Counted from the first letter of the stretch, positions 6,589 to 15,520 are shown. The stretch is 16,246 bases of DNA from DASZGI01 sp035938995 (GCF_035938995.1 NZ_DASZGI010000060.1:1-16246); one strand, 5' to 3'. The notes: generated by a model from the sequence alone, not told the origin. Numbers and translations: made by a program.

Positions 6589-7302
6589 TCACTCCTCGCC
6601 GAGGTATGTCTTGCGCACCTGCTCGTCGTGCAGCAGGGACGGGCCGGAACCCGACAGCGCGATCCGCCCGACCTCCAGCACATGGCCCTGATCCGCGAGC
6701 GACAGGGCGGCCTGCGCGTTCTGCTCCACCAACAGGATCGTCGTGCCGGTCGACTTCAGCTCCTGAATGGTGTCCATGATCTGCTTCATCATGATCGGGG
6801 ACAGCCCCATGGACGGCTCGTCGAGCATCAGCAGCCGCGGCTGGCACATCAGCGCCCGCGCCATCGCGAGCATCTGCTGCTCACCGCCCGACAGCGTGCC
6901 CGCCGCCTGCGAACGGCGCTCGCCGAGGATCGGGAACATCGCGTAGGCCTTGCCCACGTCCGCGGCGATCCCGTCGCCGTCCTTGCGCAGATACGCGCCG
7001 AGCAGCAGGTTCTCCTCGATCGTCATCCGCGGGAAGATGTGCCGCCCCTCCGGGGAGTGGGCCAGCCCGCGCGCGACGATGTCGTGCGCCGGCACGCCGG
7101 TGATCGGCTTGCCGTCGAACACGACCTGGCCGGACGCGGGCTTGAGCAGCCCGGAGATGGTGCGCAGCGTGGTGGTCTTCCCGGCGCCGTTGGTGCCGAT
7201 GAGGGTGACGACCTGCCCCTCCTCCACCGAGAAGCTGATGCCCTTGACCGCCTCGATCTTGCCGTAGGCGACGTGCAGGTCGTGGACCTCCAGCAGTGCC
7301 AT
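6589..7302 (-). CDS. livF: Branched-chain amino-acid ABC transporter ATPase LivF
   Basis: A 237-aa cytoplasmic ATPase subunit of the Liv importer, of normal length. Walker A is GTNGAGKT (36-43), signature LSGGEQQMLAMARAL (from 137), Walker B LLMLDEPSMGLSP (from 157). The switch position reads VEQN instead of the usual His, which is characteristic of LivF. It pairs with LivG to power uptake. It is the last gene of the operon; its ATG follows the livG stop after two bases, so translation is probably coupled. Function assignment is secure; the exact amino acids carried are not. Confidence 0.95.
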   Translation of the reverse strand: MALLEVHDLHVAYGKIEAVKGISFSVEEGQVVTLIGTNGAGKTTTLRTISGLLKPASGQVVFDGKPITGVPAHDIVARGLAHSPEGRHIFPRMTIEENLLLGAYLRKDGDGIAADVGKAYAMFPILGERRSQAAGTLSGGEQQMLAMARALMCQPRLLMLDEPSMGLSPIMMKQIMDTIQELKSTGTTILLVEQNAQAALSLADQGHVLEVGRIALSGSGPSLLHDEQVRKTYLGEE

Positions 7303-7304
7303 CG

Positions 7305-8120
7305 TCAGGACGTCCCTTCCGCTTGCGGCGTGCCCAGGTAGGCCGCGATGACGCGCTCGTCCGCGCGCACCACCTCCGGCGTGCCCTCGACCAGCTTGCG
7401 CCCCTGCACCAGCACCGCGACCCGGTCGCAGAGCCCGAAGATGAAGCGCATGTCGTGCTCGATCACCACCACGGCCAGGCCGCGCTCGCGGATCTTGAAC
7501 ACCACGTCCTGGGTGGCCCGGGTCTCCTGCGGGTTCATCCCCGCGGTCGGCTCGTCCAGCAGGATCAGCCCGGGATCGCTGGCCATCGCCCGGGCGATCT
7601 CCAGCTTGCGCTGGTCGCCGTAGGGCAGGTTGCGCGCCAGCGTGCCGGAGTGCCGGCCGATGCCGAGGAAGTCGAGCAGCCCGTGCGCGTTGTCCCGGGC
7701 GTCGCGCTCGGCCGCCCGGTAGCGCGGTCCGCGCCCGATCGCCGAGAACAGGCCCTCCTTGGTCCGGCAGTGCCGCCCGACCATGACGTTCTCGAGCACC
7801 GTCATGTTGGCGAACAGCCTGATGTTCTGGAAGGTGCGGGCGATTCCGGCCTGGGTGACCCGGTACGGCTTCGACGGCAGCACAGTGCCCTTATACCGCA
7901 CCTCCCCCGACGTCGGCACGTACAGGCCGGTCAGACAGTTGAAGAAGGTAGTCTTCCCGGCGCCGTTCGGGCCGATCAGCCCCACGATCTCGCGGTCGCC
8001 CACGGACAGGTCCACCCCGTCCACGGCGGTCAGGCCGCCGAACCGCATCGTCACGCCGCTCGCCTCCAGCACGGAGGTGCCGGTGGCGTCGACCGCGCCG
8101 TCCGTCGTCATCGTCGTCAC
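7305..8120 (-). CDS. livG: Branched-chain amino-acid ABC transporter ATPase LivG
   Basis: A 271-aa ATPase subunit. Walker A is GPNGAGKT (50-57), the Q-loop is ARTFQNIRLF, the signature is the LivG-type variant LPYGDQRKLEIARAM (from 165), Walker B is LILLDEPTAGMNP, and the switch His is in EHDM (222). The insertion around residues 117-140 is normal for LivG. The reading frame stays open far upstream across livM, but the start is GTG 8118-8120: it overlaps the livM stop as GTGA, and GGAGG lies seven bases before it. An in-frame ATG at 8109-8111 is an alternative three codons later. Confidence 0.95.
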   Translation of the reverse strand: MTTMTTDGAVDATGTSVLEASGVTMRFGGLTAVDGVDLSVGDREIVGLIGPNGAGKTTFFNCLTGLYVPTSGEVRYKGTVLPSKPYRVTQAGIARTFQNIRLFANMTVLENVMVGRHCRTKEGLFSAIGRGPRYRAAERDARDNAHGLLDFLGIGRHSGTLARNLPYGDQRKLEIARAMASDPGLILLDEPTAGMNPQETRATQDVVFKIRERGLAVVVIEHDMRFIFGLCDRVAVLVQGRKLVEGTPEVVRADERVIAAYLGTPQAEGTS

Positions 8121-9868
8121 GCCACGGCCTCCGCCTCTTGGGTGCCCGTCGTGGCGGCGACCTCGTGGGCCTCCGCCTCGGCGACCGCCTCCTCGTGGAA
8201 CTCCAGCTGCCGGCGCTTGTTCGGCACCAGGCCCTCCGGCCGGAAGCGCATCATCAGGATCAGCGCCAGCCCGAACAGCAGCAGCTGCTTGTTCGAGAAG
8301 AACTGCAGCTTCGCCGGGATCAGGTACAGCAGCGACGCGCCGAGCAGCGGACCGCTGATCGTGCCCATGCCGCCGAGGACCACCGCCGCCAGCAGGAACG
8401 CTGAGTTCGGCGGCGCGGTGGCGGAGAACAGGTACTGGTCCGGGGTCACGGTGTTGAGCAGGTGCGCGTTGATCGTGCCGGCGAACCCGGCCAGGGACGC
8501 GCCGAGGCCGAACGCGAGCAGCTTGAAGCGGTAGCCGTGGATGCCCATCGCGCCGGCGGCGGTCTCGTCCTCGCGGATGGCGACCCAGGCGCGCCCGATC
8601 CGCGATTCGTTGACCCGCGCGAAGATGAAGACCACGATCGCCATCGCGACCAGCAGCAGCAGGTAGTAGTTCCCGAATTTGCCGAACGTCACCCCGAACA
8701 GGACGTGCGGCGCGCCGAAGTCGTACCCGAACAGTTTGAGGTCGGGCACGCCGTACACGCCCTCCGGGCCGTTGGTCAGGTCGGGTCCGGACTGGCCGCT
8801 GAGGTTGTTGACGACGATCCGGAAGATCTCGCCGAAGCCGAGCGTCACAATGGCCAGGTAGTCGCCGCGCAGCCGCAGCGTCGGCGCGCCGATGACGACG
8901 CCCGCGATGATCGACACCGCGATGCCGATGAGGATCTGCCCCCAGAACGGCAGCACCGTGTGCGCGAACCGGGACGACGCCGCGCCGGACACCAGCGCCG
9001 CGCTGTACGCGCCGACGCCGAGGAACGCGACGTATCCGAGGTCGAGCAGGCCGGCCAGGCCGACCACGATGTTCAGGCCGAGCGCGACCGTGGCGAAGAT
9101 CAGGATGTCGTCCGCGATCGTGTTGTACTGGTCGGACGTCTGGAGGAAGACGAACAGCAGCGCCGCGACGAAGGCGGCCGCGGAGGTCGCGATCCGGTTC
9201 TGCCCGGTCATCTCGGTCAGCCGGGAGAGCACGCCGCCGGAGTTCAGGCCCCAGGCCGCGAACCCGATCGCGAGGGCGAACCCGACGAACTCCTCGGTGA
9301 ATCCGGTGGTGATCCCGTAGTCGGCGACGAACATGGCGACGATGATCGCGACGAAGATGATCACGGCCTGCGCCCACCGCGGCGGCAGCTTCGCCGGCGC
9401 GGCGTCGTGGTGATCGTCCCGGAGCAGGAACGCACCCGCCGCCGGCACGCCCGTCGCGATCAGCGCGACCCAGGACCCGGAGACCCAGTTGGCCAGACCC
9501 TTGAGCTCCACGGCGATGGCGAGCAGGACGTACCAGGTGGACACGGCGTTCGCCAGGGCCAGCCCGCGCAGCAGCCGGACGTACCCGCGCGGCGCCATCC
9601 AGCCGGTGTGCGGGACACCGAAGGCGGGCAGCAGGTTGAGGATCAGGACGACGCTGACGACCAGGGTGATCACCTGGTTGCCGCCCGGATAGCCGCTGAC
9701 CGAGAGGTTGCCCGGGAAGGCCGTGGTCCAGGTCCAGGCGAGGAAGGTGGAGGCGAGCGAGGCGACCGCGCCGGCCGCGATCAGCCCCTTGGCCAGAGCG
9801 GGCGAGACGCGCGGCTGGGCCGCGAGCGCGGATTCGGCGGTCACCGGATCGGTCATCGGTTCGGTCAT
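8117..9868 (-). CDS. livM: Branched-chain amino-acid ABC transporter permease LivM
   Basis: A 583-aa integral membrane permease that forms the channel with LivH. The conserved LivM core begins near residue 250: ILIFATVALGLNIVVGLAGLLDLGYVAFLGVGAYSAA, later LRGDYLAIVTLGFGEIFRIV and the cytoplasmic loop WVAIREDETAAGAMGIHGYRFKLLAFGLGA that contacts the ATPases. About 240 residues with several extra hydrophobic spans (near 27-47, 65-84, 100-120, 130-148, 167-184) precede the core, making it much longer than LivM of E. coli; long forms are common in actinobacteria. A charged C-terminal tail (EEAVAEAEAHEV) is cytoplasmic. The ATG at 9868 is four bases after the livH stop; a second Met lies four codons in. 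Confidence 0.94.
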   Translation of the reverse strand: MTEPMTDPVTAESALAAQPRVSPALAKGLIAAGAVASLASTFLAWTWTTAFPGNLSVSGYPGGNQVITLVVSVVLILNLLPAFGVPHTGWMAPRGYVRLLRGLALANAVSTWYVLLAIAVELKGLANWVSGSWVALIATGVPAAGAFLLRDDHHDAAPAKLPPRWAQAVIIFVAIIVAMFVADYGITTGFTEEFVGFALAIGFAAWGLNSGGVLSRLTEMTGQNRIATSAAAFVAALLFVFLQTSDQYNTIADDILIFATVALGLNIVVGLAGLLDLGYVAFLGVGAYSAALVSGAASSRFAHTVLPFWGQILIGIAVSIIAGVVIGAPTLRLRGDYLAIVTLGFGEIFRIVVNNLSGQSGPDLTNGPEGVYGVPDLKLFGYDFGAPHVLFGVTFGKFGNYYLLLLVAMAIVVFIFARVNESRIGRAWVAIREDETAAGAMGIHGYRFKLLAFGLGASLAGFAGTINAHLLNTVTPDQYLFSATAPPNSAFLLAAVVLGGMGTISGPLLGASLLYLIPAKLQFFSNKQLLLFGLALILMMRFRPEGLVPNKRRQLEFHEEAVAEAEAHEVAATTGTQEAEAVA

Positions 9869-9872
9869 CGGA

Positions 9873-10841
<969 letters not shown>

Positions 10842-10892
10842 GGGCGTCCTCCGGGTGAGGGGTCGGACGGGCTGGGAAGTGCTGAACAGCCG

Positions 10893-10928
10893 TGCGCGGA
10901 GGGCGCTGTGGTAGCCGCCCCCCGCGCA
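10893..10928 (-). terminator. Strong hairpin in the livK-livH gap
   Basis: Arms 10893-10899 (TGCGCGG) and 10922-10928 (CCGCGCA) pair perfectly; after one A/C mismatch a second block, GGGCG (10901-10905) with CGCCC (10916-10920), extends the stem to 12 pairs around a 10-base loop. No T run follows in the livK direction. Such a structure could protect the livK mRNA 3' end or partly attenuate transcription, giving more binding protein than permease. A smaller hairpin, CCGGA/TCCGG, lies at 10941-10953. Confidence 0.5.
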
Positions 10929-10960
10929 TCTAAAGTGGCTCCGGAAGCTCCGGTCGTCTA

Positions 10961-12202
10961 TCAGCCGTTGAATGTACCGACCTTGACTCCGTTGTCCCAG
11001 GCGCCGTTCTCGACCTTGTACATCGTCAGTTCCTTGTTGCCGGTGTCGCCGTACTGGTCGAACGACACCTGGCCGGTGACCCCGGAGAATGACACGTTCT
11101 GCTCCGCGGCCTCGACCTTCGAGCGGAAGTCGCTGGAGCTGCTGGGCACCTTACCGCCGTTGGCGCTGACGACGGCCTTGACCGCCTCGATGATCGCCCA
11201 CGCCGAGTCGTACGAGTAGCCGCCGTAGACCGCGTACGGCTGCCCGTAATGGGCCGCGTCGTAGTTGGCGATGAAGGTCTTCGCCGAGGCCAGGGTCGCG
11301 AGCGGGGCGCCGGGGACGGTGGCGTAGTCACCGTTCGCGGCCGCCACGCCGGCCAGCTGGATGTAGGTCGGGTCCTGGTTGCCGTCGCCGCCCATCTCCG
11401 GGATGTTGTCGCCGGCGGCCTTGAGCTGCTTGGACAGCGGACCGCCCACCGGGTACTCGCCGCCGTAGTACAGCAGCTGGGCGCCCGAGGTCTTCACCGC
11501 GTTGACCACGGCCGAGAAGTCGGTCGAGGTGTCCGAGACGGTCTGCGCGACCGTGATCGTGCCGCCCAGCTTCTGGAACTCCTGGGTGAACGTCATCGCC
11601 AGCCCCGCGCCGTAGGTCTTGCCGTCGTTGACGGTCGCGACCTTCTTGATGCCGAGGGTGTTGTAGACGTAGTCGGCGGCGAACGGGCCCTGGATCGCGT
11701 CCGTGGTCACCACTCGGAAGTAGGACTTGTACGGGCGCGCCTTGTTGGTCTGCCAGTTCGGGCCCTGCGTCAGCGACGGGTTGGTGTTGGCCGGGGAGAC
11801 CTCGGTGACGTTCGCCTGGTCGAAGATCTGCTGCATCGACTGCGCGACGCTGGAGTTCAGCGGGCCGACCACGCCGACCAGGGCGCTGTCCGCGACCAGC
11901 GCGGTGGCGTTCTGCTGGCCGATCGTCGGGTTGGCCTGGTCGTCCTTCGCCACCAGCTTGAAGGTGACGCCGGGTACCTCGTTGTTCTTGTTCGCCGTGT
12001 TGACCGCCAGGTCGACCGAGTTCTTGATGCCCAGGCCCAGCGCGGCGAGCGAACCGGTGAGCGGGGCGTCCACGCCGATGTCCACCGTCGTGTTGGAGCT
12101 CGAGCTGCTGTTGTTGCTCCCGCCGCGGGAACCGCACCCGGCCAGGGTCAGGGCGCCGACGACGACGACCGCTCCCACCTTGTAGAGCGATGTACTTCGC
12201 AT
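10961..12202 (-). CDS. livK: Branched-chain amino-acid binding lipoprotein LivK
   Basis: A 413-aa substrate-binding protein of the periplasmic-binding type 6 family, anchored outside the membrane as a lipoprotein. The signal peptide YKVGAVVVVGALTLAGC has a lipobox LAGC with Cys23, followed by a Ser/Asn-rich linker. The domain starts with VDIGVDAPLTGSLAALG and contains FKLVAKDDQANPTIGQQNATALV and KVATVNDGKTYGAG, as in Leu/Ile/Val-binding proteins. Length is normal. An AGGGAGAG stretch about eight bases upstream supports the ATG. It is the first gene of livKHMGF; its leader holds a tandem 12-bp repeat. Binding to branched-chain amino acids is inferred from family and operon; a related substrate is possible. 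Confidence 0.93.
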   Translation of the reverse strand: MRSTSLYKVGAVVVVGALTLAGCGSRGGSNNSSSSSNTTVDIGVDAPLTGSLAALGLGIKNSVDLAVNTANKNNEVPGVTFKLVAKDDQANPTIGQQNATALVADSALVGVVGPLNSSVAQSMQQIFDQANVTEVSPANTNPSLTQGPNWQTNKARPYKSYFRVVTTDAIQGPFAADYVYNTLGIKKVATVNDGKTYGAGLAMTFTQEFQKLGGTITVAQTVSDTSTDFSAVVNAVKTSGAQLLYYGGEYPVGGPLSKQLKAAGDNIPEMGGDGNQDPTYIQLAGVAAANGDYATVPGAPLATLASAKTFIANYDAAHYGQPYAVYGGYSYDSAWAIIEAVKAVVSANGGKVPSSSSDFRSKVEAAEQNVSFSGVTGQVSFDQYGDTGNKELTMYKVENGAWDNGVKVGTFNG

Positions 12203-12236
12203 ATCTAGGTCTCTCCCTCTTGGATGTCGGCACGGG

Positions 12237-12262
12237 CGGCGCGTCCCCTACGGCGCGTCCCC
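12237..12262. repeat. Tandem 12-bp direct repeat in the livK leader
   Basis: CGGCGCGTCCCC occurs at 12237-12248 and again at 12251-12262, exact copies separated by TA, 35-60 bases upstream of the livK start. It could be a paired regulator site or a leader-RNA element; it could also be simple local duplication. Confidence 0.6.
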
Positions 12263-12489
12263 CCCAACATCGCATGCGGAACCCATGGAATGCGGGGAAG
12301 AGTAGTGCCCCTTCCGCGCCATGGGCAGGGGTTTCCCCTACACTTGATCGTCTCGTTATGTGGAATTCGTTCGAATGTCCTTCTCCGCACCCTGGGCACG
12401 CGTGTCCACCTGCGATCTTGCAGCATGGCCGGTCAGGCGGCGGATCAGCGATTCACCCGAGGTGCTGCGCCGTCTGGGTGATAGCGGAC

Positions 12490-12509
12490 GCATCCGCCAA
12501 ATCGGATGC
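12490..12509. repeat. 7-6-7 inverted repeat, possible operator
   Basis: GCATCCG (12490-12496) and CGGATGC (12503-12509) are exact reverse complements around CCAAAT. An overlapping GCGGA...TCCGC pair (12484-12497) and a further GCGGAT at 12522-12527 repeat the same core. It sits about 18 bases before the TAAGAT candidate -10 box of the + strand importer, where a transcription factor would act. Confidence 0.45.
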
Positions 12510-12526
12510 TCTCGTATCAATGCGGA

Positions 12527-12532
12527 TAAGAT
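12527..12532 (+). promoter_or_regulatory. Candidate -10 box of the polar amino-acid importer
   Basis: TAAGAT fits the TANNNT pattern. It lies 121 bases before the ATG at 12654, with no clear -35; the inverted repeat occupies the -35 area, which would suit an activator-dependent promoter. Confidence 0.3.
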
Positions 12533-12653
12533 CCAGCCATAGGGAGCGACAGGGCGGCCGCGAGGCAACAAGATGAACACGGTTCTTCCGGTCGCAATAT
12601 CCAAGTGAAACCATGCGCAGAACCCCACCCTCGTCTAGGAAGCAGACGACCCC

Positions 12654-13571
12654 ATGGCTCAGATCCTCCGGCGCCGCGCTGCCGCGGCCGGTGCACTGCT
12701 GCTCGGCACGGCGCTGCTCGCCACCGCGTGCGCGAGCAACCCGGCCAACTCCACCTCCTCCGGCGCCGGCAGCAGCGCGAGTGCCGGCAGCGGCGACCCC
12801 AAATCGCTCGTGCCCTCCGCGATCAAGGCCAAGGGCACACTCGTGGTGGCCGCCGACGCCTCCTACGCGCCGAACGAATTCTTCGACACCGACGGCAAGA
12901 CGATCATCGGCATGGACGCCGACCTGGCCAAGGCGATCGGCCAGGAGCTCGGCCTGAGCGTGACCCTGCAGAACGTGACCTTCGACAGCATCATCCCGGG
13001 CATGGCGGCCGGAAAGTACGACCTGGGCATGTCCTCGTTCACCGACACCAAGTCGCGCGAGCAGACGGTCGACTTCGTCACCTACTTCTCCGCCGGCAGC
13101 TCCCTGATGGTCAAGACCGGCAACCCGGAGAACCTGTCGACGACCGACACCTCGTTGTGCGGTAAGAAGATCGCCGTGGAGAAGGGCACCACGCAGGAGC
13201 AGACCGACATCCCGGCCGACAACCAGAAGTGCTCGGCGGCCGGAAAGCCCGCGGTCACCCCGCTGTCGTTCGACGACCAGAACGGCGCGAACCTGGCCCT
13301 GTCCAGCGGCCGGGCCGACGGCGTGCTGGCCGACTCGCCGGTCGCCGCGTACGCGGCCAAGCAGTCGAACGGACAGTTCACCATCTCCGGCCAGCCCTAC
13401 GGCACCGCGCCCTACGGCATCGCCATCCCCAAGGGCAACGGCATGGCGCAGGCCGTCCTCGCCGCTGTCAAGGCCCTGATGGCCAACGGCACCTACACCC
13501 AGATCCTCACCAAGTGGGGCATCCAGAGCGGTGCGATCACCAGCCCGGTGATCAACGGCGCGACGAGCTGA
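12654..13571 (+). CDS. Polar amino-acid binding lipoprotein (SBP family 3)
   Basis: A 305-aa substrate-binding protein, exported and lipid-anchored. The signal peptide RRRAAAAGALLLGTALLATAC has Cys26 as lipidation site, followed by a Ser/Gly-rich linker. Family-3 features: KGTLVVAADASYAPNEFFD, GMDADLAKAIGQELGL, FDSIIPGMAAGKYDLGMSSFTDTKSREQTVDFVTYF and the C-terminal IPKGNGMAQAVLAAVKALMANGTYTQILTKWGI. Two further cysteines (in TSLCGKK and NQKCSAA) may form a disulfide. AGGAAG at 12637-12642 is 11 bases before the ATG. Permease and ATPase genes follow directly. Glutamate, glutamine, arginine, histidine or cystine are all possible ligands. Confidence 0.92.
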   Translation: MAQILRRRAAAAGALLLGTALLATACASNPANSTSSGAGSSASAGSGDPKSLVPSAIKAKGTLVVAADASYAPNEFFDTDGKTIIGMDADLAKAIGQELGLSVTLQNVTFDSIIPGMAAGKYDLGMSSFTDTKSREQTVDFVTYFSAGSSLMVKTGNPENLSTTDTSLCGKKIAVEKGTTQEQTDIPADNQKCSAAGKPAVTPLSFDDQNGANLALSSGRADGVLADSPVAAYAAKQSNGQFTISGQPYGTAPYGIAIPKGNGMAQAVLAAVKALMANGTYTQILTKWGIQSGAITSPVINGATS

Positions 13572-13579
13572 GCCGGTCG

Positions 13580-14551
13580 GTGACCGAGCAGGAAGTCGAG
13601 GCCCCCGCACGGCCCGAGGCGATTCGGGCCGTGCCGGTGCGCCACCCGGGGCGGTGGGTCGCGGTCGCCGTGATCGCCGTCCTGGTGGCGATGCTGGCGC
13701 ACAATCTGGCCGTCAACACCCGCTGGCAGGGCTGGGTCATCAACCAGTACCTGTTCAACAACTCGGTGCTGCACGGCGTGTTGGCCACCCTCTGGCTCAC
13801 CGTGGTCGCGATGGCGGTCGGCGTCGTCGGCGGGATCGTGCTGGCGGTGATGCGGCTGTCGGACAACCCGGTCGTGTCCTCGTCGGCCTGGGTGTACATC
13901 TGGTTCTTCCGCGGTACGCCGGTCCTGGTCCAGCTGATCTTCTGGTTCAACATCGGGGCGCTGTTCCCCACCCTCTCGCTCGGCCTCCCGTTCGGACCGG
14001 GCTTCCACACCTGGTCGACCAACAGCCTGATCACCCCGTTCCTGGCCTCGGTCCTCGGACTCGGGCTCAACGAGGCGGCGTACATGTCGGAGATCGTGCG
14101 GGCCGGCATCCTCTCCGTGGACGAGGGGCAGACCGAGGCGGCCAGCGCGCTCGGCATGCGCAGGCTGCTGATCATGCGGCGGGTGGTGCTTCCCCAGGCG
14201 ATGCGGGTGATCATCCCGCCGACCGGCAACGAGACCATCTCGATGCTGAAGACCACCTCGCTGGTCTCCTTTACCGGAGGCTTCGAGCTGCTGGTCTCGG
14301 TGCAGCGGATCTACAACGCCAACTACAAGATCATCCCGCTGCTCGTGGTGGCGTCGATCTGGTACCTGCTGGTGACCTCGATCCTGACGGTGGGTCAGTA
14401 CTACCTGGAGCGCTATTTCGCACGCGGTTCCGCCCGCCAGCTCCCCCCGACGCCGCCGCAGAAGCTCCTGGCGTTCTACCAGCGGTACGTCCGGGCGACA
14501 CGGCGCCAGCGACCGGTGATCCCTGAGAGCACCGCGGGAGGCGGGCTGTGA
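13580..14551 (+). CDS. Polar amino-acid ABC transporter permease
   Basis: A 323-aa membrane subunit of the HisM/GlnP family. A cytoplasmic N-terminal tail of about 25 residues precedes the first span (WVAVAVIAVLVAMLAH), then FNNSVLHGVLATLWLTVVAMAVGVVGGIVLAVMRLS, YIWFFRGTPVLVQLIFWFNI, and the ATPase-contact EAA loop EIVRAGILSVDEGQTEAASALGM. A longer C-terminal tail (PPTPPQKLLAFYQRYVRATRRQR) is basic. The frame is open further upstream inside the binding-protein gene, but homology starts after the GTG at 13580, eight bases past that gene's stop. The ribosome site is weak, so translation is probably coupled. The 3' end overlaps the ATPase gene by four bases. Confidence 0.93.
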   Translation: MTEQEVEAPARPEAIRAVPVRHPGRWVAVAVIAVLVAMLAHNLAVNTRWQGWVINQYLFNNSVLHGVLATLWLTVVAMAVGVVGGIVLAVMRLSDNPVVSSSAWVYIWFFRGTPVLVQLIFWFNIGALFPTLSLGLPFGPGFHTWSTNSLITPFLASVLGLGLNEAAYMSEIVRAGILSVDEGQTEAASALGMRRLLIMRRVVLPQAMRVIIPPTGNETISMLKTTSLVSFTGGFELLVSVQRIYNANYKIIPLLVVASIWYLLVTSILTVGQYYLERYFARGSARQLPPTPPQKLLAFYQRYVRATRRQRPVIPESTAGGGL

Positions 14552-15351
14552 TCGAAGAACCGGAGCTCGCGCCGGAGTCCTTCTCCGCCGTCAACGCCAT
14601 GGTCGAAGCTGTCGAGGTGCACAAGTCGTACGGCCGCCTCGACGTGCTCAAGGGCATCTCGCTCAAGGTGATGCCGCGAGACGTGATGTGCCTGATCGGG
14701 CCGTCCGGCTCGGGCAAGTCGACGTTCCTGCGCTGCATCAACCACCTGGAGAAGATCAACGCCGGCCGCCTCAGCGTGGACGGGGAGCTGGTCGGCTACC
14801 GGGAGCGCGGCGGGCGGCTGCACGAGCTGCACGAGAAGGAGGTGGCCCGGCAGCGCACCGAGATCGGCATGGTGTTCCAGCGGTTCAACCTCTTCCCGCA
14901 CATGACGGCGCTGGAGAACATCATCGAGGCGCCGGTGCGAGTCAAGGGCGAGGCCAAGGACCAGGCCCGTCAGCACGCCAACGAACTCCTCGAAAAAGTA
15001 GGCCTGTCCGACAAGGCGACCGCCTACCCGAACCAGCTGTCCGGCGGCCAGCAGCAGCGCGTGGCGATCGCCCGCGCCCTCGCGATGCGGCCCAAGCTGA
15101 TGCTGTTCGACGAGCCGACCAGCGCCCTCGACCCGGAGCTGGTGGGCGACGTGCTGGCGGTGATGCGGCAGCTGGCCGACGACGGAATGACCATGATCGT
15201 GGTCACCCACGAGATGGGCTTCGCCCGCGAGGTGGGCGACAGCCTGATCTTCATGGACGACGGCATCGTCGTGGAGAGCGGAAATCCGCGCGAGGTGCTG
15301 GCCAACCCCCGGCACGAGCGCACCCGCTTGTTCCTGTCCAAGGTGCTGTGA
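14548..15351 (+). CDS. Polar amino-acid ABC transporter ATPase
   Basis: A 267-aa ATPase of the HisP/GlnQ family, cytoplasmic partner of the preceding permease. Walker A is GPSGSGKST (51-59), Q-loop VFQRFNLFPHM (Gln111), signature LSGGQQQRVAIARAL (from 164), Walker B LMLFDEPTSALDPE, switch THEM (His221). An insertion GYRERGGRLHELHEKEVARQR (about 83-103) is longer than in the enteric proteins. The GTG start overlaps the permease stop as GTGA, with GGGAGG (14536-14541) six bases upstream. An in-frame ATG at 14599, close to the conserved domain, is an alternative. It is the last gene of the operon and is followed by a strong hairpin. Confidence 0.95.
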   Translation: MIEEPELAPESFSAVNAMVEAVEVHKSYGRLDVLKGISLKVMPRDVMCLIGPSGSGKSTFLRCINHLEKINAGRLSVDGELVGYRERGGRLHELHEKEVARQRTEIGMVFQRFNLFPHMTALENIIEAPVRVKGEAKDQARQHANELLEKVGLSDKATAYPNQLSGGQQQRVAIARALAMRPKLMLFDEPTSALDPELVGDVLAVMRQLADDGMTMIVVTHEMGFAREVGDSLIFMDDGIVVESGNPREVLANPRHERTRLFLSKVL

Positions 15352-15380
15352 CCGCAAGCCGCTCACAACACGCACAACGC

Positions 15381-15407
15381 AGGGGCGGGCTCGGTGAGCC
15401 CGCCCCT
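15381..15407 (+). terminator. Hairpin terminator between converging operons
   Basis: AGGGGCGGGCT (15381-15391) and AGCCCGCCCCT (15397-15407) are perfect reverse complements around a five-base loop. It lies 30 bases after the ATPase stop. There is no long T run, which is usual for actinomycete terminators, and the symmetry would let it also stop transcripts from pdtaR on the other strand. Confidence 0.8.
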
Positions 15408-15414
15408 AATGTCT

Positions 15415-15520
15415 GTGGCTCGCCCCCGCTATGCGTGTGGCTCGGTCCTGCTACTTACGTGTCCCGGCCCCGCGACTCGTGTCTCGGCCCTGCTACTTGC
15501 GTGTCCGGCCCCGCTACTCG
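15415..15520. repeat. Degenerate tandem repeat of about 20-24 nt, five units
   Basis: Units start at 15415, 15435, 15459, 15479 and 15501 and follow a loose pattern GTGTCTCGGCCCTGCTACT with varied ends. Each has GTG, a CGGCCC- or CGGTCC-like core and, except in unit 3, GCTA. The last unit covers the stop codon of pdtaR at 15514-15516. I see no gene in this stretch. Confidence 0.6.

Larger units (their letters stand above)
12203..12653. other. Divergent intergenic control region
   Basis: This 451-base stretch lies between the divergent livK and the second importer. I see no convincing gene: the short open frames lack ribosome sites and typical third-position G/C bias. It is less GC-rich than its surroundings near 12340-12380 and 12500-12600. 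It holds the livK-side direct repeats, the small palindrome AGGGG-TTT-CCCCT (12327-12339), the 7-6-7 inverted repeat at 12490-12509 and a candidate -10 at 12527. The promoters of both transporter operons must lie here. Confidence 0.7.

Noticed and set aside
8121..9377. In-frame upstream extension of livG to a 690-residue protein
   Set aside because: The extra part is Arg/Pro/Ala-rich shadow sequence over livM. The GTGA overlap and GGAGG site define the livG start at 8120.
12356..12628. Small open frames in the divergent intergenic region, such as 12360-12542 (+) and 12356-12628 (-)
   Set aside because: They have no ribosome site, weak third-position G/C bias and no recognisable motif, and they overlap the expected promoter area.
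13229..13579. In-frame upstream extension of the permease
   Set aside because: It lies inside the binding-protein gene in another frame and lacks transporter homology; GTG 13580 follows the upstream stop naturally.
15381..15520. CRISPR array after the importer operon
   Set aside because: The units are imperfect, of variable length and directly adjoining, without spacers or cas genes.
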